Source of the DNA: Maea johnstoni
Taxonomy: Eukaryota; Annelida; Polychaeta; Spionida; Magelonidae
Length of the DNA stretch: 64,000 nt
Direction of reading: 5' to 3'
Assembly (NCBI GenBank): GCA_963942565.1
Contig: OZ012686.1
Location: forward strand, 57,937,987-58,001,986
Of the stretch, positions 56,706-64,000 are shown piece after piece. The position numbers were made by a program, and so were the translations under genes. Every line of letters starts with the position of its first letter. The stretch's first letter is position 1. Under the pieces are notes generated by a model. The model worked only from the letters and a program-made list of their open reading frames with translations, did not search any database and was not told the origin of the DNA.

Positions 56706-57529
56706 ACCAATGTGAACAGCTTTTAAGGTGAAAGCAGGAATCCAATTTTATGAAACGCAGATTAATGCATCAATCTTGTTACCTATCAAAGGCTATTTGC
56801 TGGAACTCAGCTCCATGCTCAAGGCTACTGTGGGTTAATGCACCCACCCCTCCTCAGAGAACAACACAGCTGGTCGGACATCATGCTGGCCATCTAATAT
56901 AGTACCACAATACTTCAAAAAGGACTGATTGATGATGGATTCATTTGAGATGAAAGTCAACTTTCATTCAAATAATGTCCACTAAAAAAAAAAATTCATC
57001 AGATAGCACTCTGCCAATTAATAACTGGAACCTGTCTTTGCATTACCTATTTGTCTATATTGTAAGCTTTCAAATTCTAAAAAAAAAAGAGAGAATATTA
57101 TCATGAGTGATGATGTTGGAAATTCCCCAAGAGAATGGTCATTGATTACATTTTTTCATCAGACAAAGTGAAACCACTAGGCCCAGTTGTATGCTTTGAT
57201 ATTAAATAGTGCTCCAGGTAGTCTCCGGATAGAGACTGCACATTAGTCAAGAATAGCTATCTCAGATATTCATAGTTTGATCCTAAATGTACCACAGAAT
57301 GCAACCACATTTCAGCTATAGATCTCATAATTTAATATGAATTATTCCTGGGCTGTAAAATGTTTCTTTGGACACATCATTTTCCCAAGTTAGGGTCTTA
57401 GGGACCTGGCCAGTCTCTAATTTGAAGAGTCAAACTCGATGCCTGCCTGGAGAAGGTAAGCCACATGGTGTATTTGAGGTATCACTAGTTAAAGAGTGTG
57501 CGACCAAGCCGTGCCATGACCGGATCAAT
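56706..57529. other. Non-coding region
   Basis: No gene or clear element is seen; two short poly(A) stretches lie near 56980 and 57080. Confidence 0.5.
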
Positions 57530-57730
57530 ATGTAAACCTGACTCAAACAACCTGACAGACACTGAGCACCCTCACTCCTCTTACCAAGATAGCAATCAGC
57601 AGATTGACAACTGGAAAACACTCACAACTGATCACACTGTGGGGTTATACCTGATAGACACAAAGCACCCACACTCCTCTTACCAAGCTAAGAGGAGTAA
57701 CTGGAAAACGCTCACAACTGATCATAATTT
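57530..57730. repeat. Tandem duplication, two units of about 100 bp
   Basis: ACTCCTCTTACCAAG and AACTGGAAAAC(A/G)CTCACAACTGATCA occur twice with about 100-base spacing and small differences. Confidence 0.75.
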
Positions 57731-58338
57731 GAACACTGAGAAAGAGTAGAAGATTGTGTTCCTTTAATTTTCACCATATTCATTCTTCAACGCTGCTTCA
57801 TCTTGGCTACAAATACTTAGCGCACTGAGATAGAGAGCGTAGTAAACCATGTTTTCCCAGTTGTCATTTTTCAACGCTGCTTCCGCTGACTGGCTTCCAC
57901 TTCACAAATGCCCAGGGTCCTCGGGGCAATCCAATTTCCTGGATCCCACAGCAGGAACAAAAGCCTGCGGGCTGGTGGGGAAACAAGTGATTTATTACGC
58001 CTTGTGATACATGTATCAGGTGGGAGAGAATGGCCTCCGCACTAATGCAGGTAGGCGCAATGCGTCTACAACTTCCACTCGCTTTAATGGATTCTTACGC
58101 TCATCAGAACATCATTTCACCCAGCACCTCTATCCATAAAACCCTTCGGTGTCTTCAAAATCCAATAGCTTCAATGGTTTATTTCACTCATCAGAAAAAC
58201 CCCCATTCAATCCAGCATCTCAATTCCCTTAACCCTTCAGTGTCTTCAAGTTCCACCAGCTATAAAATGGTTTCTTTCACTAACCATAAAGCTGATACAA
58301 CCAGCGTCTCTATCCCTTAAACTATTGACTGTTTCTGT
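57731..58338. other. Non-coding region
   Basis: No gene is seen. TTCAACGCTGCTTC occurs at 57786 and 57878, and a CTTCA.TTCCA...TTAATGG / TTCAATGG motif recurs loosely from 58065 to 58320, perhaps a decayed tandem repeat of about 90 bases. Confidence 0.4.
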
Positions 58339-58520
<182 letters not shown>

Positions 58521-58671
58521 TAATTGGTCTTTTTCGAGCCTGCGTTCAGTGCCAGCACAGTTCCATTCTGGCATCAATTAGTAATAAAGACCCTTATTTT
58601 TGGCTTAACTACTTTCTATCAAATAAGCCACTATCATCAAGAGTGAGAATTCTACCAGAGTTTTAGGAGAG

Positions 58672-59387
58672 GAGTGTTAGTGCTGCAATGTTCCTGGACC
58701 TATGTTGGCAGCTATGATGTTAACATTAATTCCCCAGGTAATCCCCATACATAGTGTTGGTGCTGCTTTGCTCCTGGAGCTATGTTGTCAGCTATGATGT
58801 TAACACAGGCACAATAATAATTCCCCAGGTAATCCCCATACCTAGTGTTAGTGCCGCAATGTTCCTAGAAATATGTTGGCAGCTATGATGTTAACACAGG
58901 CACAATACTAATTCCCCAGGTAATCCCCATACCTAGTGTTAGTGCCGCAATGTTCCTAGAAATATGTTGGCAGCTATGATGTTAACACAGGCACAATACT
59001 AATTCCCCAGGTAATCCCCATACCTAGTGTTAGTGCTGCAATGTTCCTAGAAATATGTTGGCAGCTATGATGTTAACACAGGCACAATACTAATTCCCCA
59101 GGTAATCCCCATACCTAGTGTTAGTGCCGCAATGTTCCTAGAAATACGTTGGCAGCTATGATGTTAACACAGGCACAATACTAATTCCCCAGGTAATCCC
59201 CATACCTAGTGTTAGTGCTGCAATGTTCCTAGAAATATGTTGGCAGCTATGATGTTAACACAGGCACAATACTAATTCCCCAGGTAATCCCCATACCTAG
59301 TGTTAGTGCTGCAATGTTCCTAGAAATACGTTGGCAGCTATGATGTTAACACAGGCACAATACTAATTCCCCAGGTAATCCCCATAC
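58672..59387. repeat. Minisatellite, 91-bp unit, about 8 copies
   Basis: The unit contains TAGTGTTAGTGCCGCAATGT, TCCTAGAAATATGTTGGCAG, CTATGATGTTAACACAGGCA and TCCCCAGGTAATCCCCATAC. The inner six or so units are nearly identical while the first two are diverged, which indicates recent amplification or homogenisation from the right part of the array. Confidence 0.95.
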
Positions 59388-59878
59388 GCTGACCTAATTA
59401 CCATCAGCAAACACAGCACTGATCAATTATGCAGAATTGTCAATATTTTAGCTCAGCTCAAATCAATTTCAGCATATCTTGGCACTAACTCCTCATGGCT
59501 CGAGGACCTGTGAAATGTAAGCTTGGCATCTATCTCTATATGGCTCTCCATCAGAATGCAGCAGGCCTTCTCTAGCTTGCTTCTATTCAACGCTTCCTGT
59601 GTGGATAATGGAAGGAGGAATAATATCAAGCATTCTGCCCAACATCATTCTCACTTCTAACAATGCATACATGCGGGTACCCTATTAGTCAATGTTTGCC
59701 ACGCTAGTTTTATCATCATCATCATCATCATCCGCTGCAGCAGCACAATCATGATTGCTGTCATCATCAATGTCATAACAAAAATCACTACAACCATACA
59801 CACATATAGAACCTTTATAATCATCACTATAATCATCCTCAGCATACTAATCATCAAGTAGTTTCCCTGTAAAAGGAT
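59388..59878. other. Non-coding region with a CAT repeat
   Basis: No gene is seen. (ATC)n runs lie at 59712-59732 and, interrupted, through 59850. A Met/Ile-rich minus-strand ORF across them is an artefact. Confidence 0.6.
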
Positions 59879-59880
59879 TA

Positions 59881-60208
59881 CTGTAAAGTTCGAAATATTA
59901 GCGTGCTTAAATTTAGCGAATTGATCCATTTTACCATGTTAGCGAATCGTAATATTAGCGTTTCCGGCCACATATACATTTAAATATGATAACCCTTACT
60001 TCAGAATATCATCTTTATTCTCGGAATCAGTCATTTACTGAGAAAAAACGATGTTGAATGGGTCAAAATCGTCTCACGCGTGGCGCCATAAATTGACAAA
60101 AATCTTGGATAAATGGAACAAATATGAGCTGATCGTAATATTAGCGAATCTGACCCACTCGCTAATGTCGCCAATAATAGTTCCAAGTTAATATTTCGAA
60201 CTTTACAG
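59881..60208. mobile_element. Tc1/mariner-like MITE, CTGTAAAGTTCG type (328 bp)
   Basis: Ends CTGTAAAGTTCGAAATATTA and TAATATTTCGAACTTTACAG are perfect 20-base inverted repeats with TA on both sides (59879-59880, 60209-60210). ATTAGCG and TTAGCGAA recur inside. Confidence 0.9.
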
Positions 60209-60581
60209 TATGTGAATAGATCACACAGGTAAGGTGCAGGTGTATCTGTGTCTCAGCTTCAAGGTCTCCAATGGCGCATATTCATAAGTCCATTATAAAA
60301 TCTACTGGTGTCATATCCCTCCTGCCCCTCAGGCTCTAATGGCACATATTCTGTTGTCCTTTTTAGAGTTCTACCTAAAGAACTTTGGGTTTATGCAGGT
60401 GAAAGCCTTGGGGATATATGAAATAGATCGGACTTGAAAGAAAAATAGAATGCTGATGTATTTTTAGTCCAGCTTACATCTAGCTCAAGTGGCACACTCT
60501 GTATAGCCTGTCACATGGTTATACCGAATGAAAGCAATCAGATACGAACACCTTAATATGAAGGTGTAATGTTGATTTTAA

Positions 60582-62231
60582 AGGGGAACTAAAGGCTCAC
60601 ATACATATTAGTTTATATGAAAGTAATACACTTCAAGAATAGGATGCTGTCCTCCTTTTTCTCTTAGTGATCCCATGAGGGGAGAATTTTGTGTATTGCC
60701 AGCAGCCTCAGCCAGCCCCTAGCGGCCCCTGGTAGCAGCCATGTTTTTCAACTGCTATCAGCTGTGACTCAAATGGGTGGCAGCCCACTTTGTGTCCCCT
60801 ATAGCTCTGAGCAGTGTATCATAGACTGTGGTGCTCTACACACCAACTCTCTTCGAAAGTTGCATAACAACTTGTATGAGTATCAAAGAGGTAAATGGTA
60901 AAATCATGAGCAGCAATTGGCTGTACAAAAAGACAAGGTGGTAGAGTAATATTTCATATATTTCCTGTTGTTAAATTCAGACAAAAACAGTGGCTAGTAG
61001 CATCACTGAATTCCTGTCCTGAAGCATGTAATTTTATGTTCAGACCACTTCGCTGATGCGTTTTATACCAGGAATCATAAATGCAGTCAGGATTACTCAA
61101 CAGGATGGTGCTGTGCCATTCAGTGTTTTTGTTTTCAACCCTTCTGTATCAACTGCTACAAAGCAAGCACAGAGAGACAGCTAACAGTTAAGTATATTAG
61201 CATACAATTCTAGGTACCTAAACATGGTCATCATTGATCTATACAATTGAAAATAGACTTTAGGATTGTGTTGGTTGTCTTACAACTTGGGTTTTGTTTA
61301 ATATCTAGGTCCCTTTGGCAACAACAAAAGGAAATAACAACTCCTTAAAGGAAAAGGATAAACAAAGGGTTAATTATAACCTTGTGGCATTACACATCTA
61401 GATCCCAGGACACAGAGGTTAGTCAACGCAGGAAATAGCTATCAGTACTTGAAACATCAGTCATTTCCTTTAGTATTTGTGTAGGTCACATGAAAGAAAA
61501 CAGTTTTTGTAGAACAGCTAGCTTCAAGTAAAATCAAATACTGAAAATCTGGATGATTGGTGATGTACATACTAGTATTGTTTTTATTCAACCCTTCCTT
61601 CATAGTCACACAGGTATCCAATGTATTTGCATATGACAGATGTTGAGCTATGTTCATGAATTTTCAAATAACCTTATGCTTTGCTGTCCCCGAAGTCCCA
61701 TTTTATAAGTAATCCTGACTGTAGTCTGTGATTCCTTACATAATAAGCATCAGGGAAGTGGTCTCAACATAGAACTGCATACTTCAAGACAGGTGGATTT
61801 ACAAGTTTCAGTGACTGTTAGCCACTGTTTTTGTCAGAATTTACCAATAGGAAATATATAAAAAATAACTCTACCACCCTGTCTTTTTGTACAGCCAATT
61901 GCTGCTCATGATTTTACCATTTACCTCTTTGATACTCATACAAGTTGTTATGCAACTTTCAAAGAGAGTTGGTGTGTAGAGCACTACAGTCTATGATACA
62001 CTGCTCAGAGCTAGGGGACACAAAGTGGGCTGCCACCCATTTGAGTCACAGCTGATAGCAGTTGAAAAACATGGCTGCTACCAGGGGCTGCTAGGGGCTG
62101 GCTGAGGCTGCTGGCAATACACAAAATTCTCCCCTCATGGGATCACTAAGAGAAAAAGGAGGACAGCATCCTATTTTTGAAGTGTATAACTTTCATATAA
62201 GCTAATATGTATGAGAGCCTTTAGTTCCCCT
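60582..62231. mobile_element. Kolobok-type element with long inverted arms (1.65 kb)
   Basis: It starts AGGGGAACTAAAGGCTC and ends with its inverse, with TTAA at 60578-60581 and 62232-62235. Two arms of about 520 bp (60582-61100 and about 61706-62231) are inverted copies of each other. Both match the left half of the Kolobok-type element at 9959-11949, including its decayed THAP segment. The middle (about 61140-61705) matches that element's right half and stops at a degraded end-like GAAGTCCCATTTTATAAG. It therefore looks like one copy joined to an inverted left arm. No intact transposase. Confidence 0.75.
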
Positions 62232-62235
62232 TTAA

Positions 62236-64000
62236 GGAATTCTTATTTTAGGTATTTTCTTCTATATATTGTTAACAAGTAATCCCAACATGTTTACTTG
62301 CCCTGTAGGACCAGTTAAGATTTTTTTTTACAGGTCCGAAGCCATTTTTGGAAATATTTAGTGACCTGGGCCAGCAGTTCACTGTAAGCATCAAGCCCTG
62401 TAGTACAACTCCCCATTCTGGTCCAGTATACCACTATACCTCACTGTGCCATGCGACCCCCATATTCATTCATGAATGCACGAGAGGCAGGCTACACATG
62501 GGGGAATTTCTCTTTCATCGTGGTGTATTTTGAGTGGAATGTCGTGCCCTCTCCATAAAGAGGGTTCAGTGTACAGGGCAGGATGGGCAGCAGCTGCTGG
62601 TGCCAGTCCAAGCCAGACAAATACACCACGCTCTGAACAAATTGAGCACAGAATCATCACAGGAACTCCTAGGATAATGCAAGGAAAATGCCTGAATTTC
62701 CTAGGAAGTCTAGCTGGAATTTCTGCATGGGCCAGATATTCATAGGCACTTCAGTTGTCTGCTGTCATAGCCGAACTTAGTATCAAATAATATCATTAGT
62801 AGTATTGTTACTAAATTCCCCTATGACACTGCACTGGCCACATACACTAGGTTCCTTACAGCCAACTGGTGGAGGAGAGGGAACAGAGGTCCAGGATTGA
62901 TACAATCATGATCATATTATGAGTCCTTGAAATAGTGTCTGGATATATGCTACTTTAAACAAACACTTGCCAATCATGCTTCAGTCTTAAACATTTCTAC
63001 CTAATTTGCCAGCTGCTTTTGGTTGTTGTGAGCATTAATGTGTTATGCTATGATCAATGGGAGCTGTGGACACAGGATCCCACTCTGAGACTGGGCCATC
63101 AATCACAGGTCCTCTAATGGAGAGATGCAATACTGTAAGGTCAGCATGTCAATCAATGTCCAGCAGCTGCTGGTGGCTATAATCAATGGCTTATAATACA
63201 GCATTACTGTGGCGGCCAGGAATAGGCAGAATTCATCCTGACCACTTAATTAGGGCGTTCCTTCACCACCAAGGAACTGCAGTCAATATAATTGAATCCT
63301 GTAGAGTTCACTGACCACAGAGGCTGCCAGGAATCTAAGACGTCATAGCTACATGTTCGCTGATATACAAGCATTATCTCTCGAAAAGGTAACAGCTATA
63401 AAACAGATGTAATATTTGTTCATATTGGTCCACCAGATTGTTTGATTGTTTGTTTTTTAGGATTCATATTGCAATAAGACAGAACACAGATCTGGGAAGT
63501 AATCATTATTCTTTATAAACAATTCTTCACTGTTTTTCAGTTGCAAAGGTATCACAATGCTACACACAAATGAATTCCCACCAGGCAGGCAGGCCCCCTA
63601 ATGAGAATACAAACTGAAAACGAAGACTCATGCTTGAGAGCCAGGTAACTAAGATACCCAGTAGTATTGGGATAAGTGTGTTAATAATAGGTGAATAAAT
63701 CTTTGTAGTGCTCTGGGTTTAGGAAATGGGTGTCCTATGGGTTGATAGGCTATCTAGAAAGGATATCTTAAAGGGGTGCTCAAAAGATGACGGTTGAAAC
63801 AAAATAGTTGAGGTGGGGCAGGTCTTAGCCAGGGATATAGAAACTGGGTGCGCAAAATCAGCGGTTGTCAATTTCTTTGTGTCTTGTACCTTTTAAGGAA
63901 GATGATAATGTCTTCAGATAACTCATGAATCGAGGAAATACACCCTCTATTTTGTTACTCCCCATATTTAAGACATTCTTAAATGGTAAAGCTGTTTTGC
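62236..64000. other. Non-coding region to the window edge
   Basis: No gene is recognised. GC-balanced stretches lie at 62380-62660 and 63040-63330. The latter has ATAATCAATGG, TTATAATAC and TTAATTA motifs that homeodomain proteins can bind, so a conserved enhancer is conceivable but unproven. At 63823-63880 CTTAGCCAGG...GAAACTGGGTGC is a third fragment of the foldback family. The 5' exons of calcineurin B were looked for here and not found. Confidence 0.45.

Noticed and set aside
59657-59929. 90-residue Met/Ile-rich ORF resembling a membrane protein
   Set aside because: Produced by ATC/CAT simple repeats.

Overview
This looks like AT-rich nuclear DNA of an invertebrate bilaterian, probably marine. 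The signs are spliced genes with GT-AG introns, MAP10 and CCSAP orthologues, a calcineurin B gene nearly identical to the vertebrate protein, tRNA-derived SINEs, many (TA)n tracts and a dense population of short cut-and-paste transposon remnants. The sequence alone does not settle the phylum. I found no bacterial operon, CRISPR array, rRNA gene or functional tRNA gene.

Layout. 1-4119: a promoter-like block, two hAT-like MITEs, then a set of DNA elements inserted inside one another plus a SINE. 4127-6024 (+): CCSAP, a centriole/cilium/spindle protein, in three coding exons. 6525-12968: a Tc1/mariner-like element, a foldback element, and a Kolobok-type element carrying a broken THAP finger that abuts a piggyBac-type MITE at one TTAA. 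13019-15916 (-): MAP10, intronless, convergent with CCSAP. 16.3-24.3 kb: mostly featureless DNA with one GC-richer ORF that may be an unrecognised exon. 24298-31494 (-): the last three coding exons of calcineurin subunit B. Its 5' exons were not found and probably lie past the right edge, so 31.5-64 kb may be largely its intron or upstream DNA. That stretch holds MITEs, hAT and TTAA-target elements, an LTR retrotransposon fossil with identical LTRs, two clear minisatellites, and a second Kolobok-type element with long inverted arms.

How the genes relate. CCSAP and MAP10 are both microtubule, spindle and midbody proteins, and as I recall both human genes lie in 1q42, so their convergent adjacency may be old linkage. 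Calcineurin B is the Ca2+-binding regulatory subunit of the phosphatase calcineurin and has no obvious pathway link to the other two. Most of the rest is a record of transposition. At least seven terminal-repeat families can be read directly from matching ends plus target-site duplications (8 bp for hAT-like, TA for Tc1/mariner-like, TTAA for piggyBac/Kolobok-like). No new functional system is evident. The most useful observations are the likely homopolymer shift at the CCSAP start, the nested palindromic elements, an internal empty site proving a TTAA insertion, and two perfect palindromes built from TCF/LEF-like half sites.
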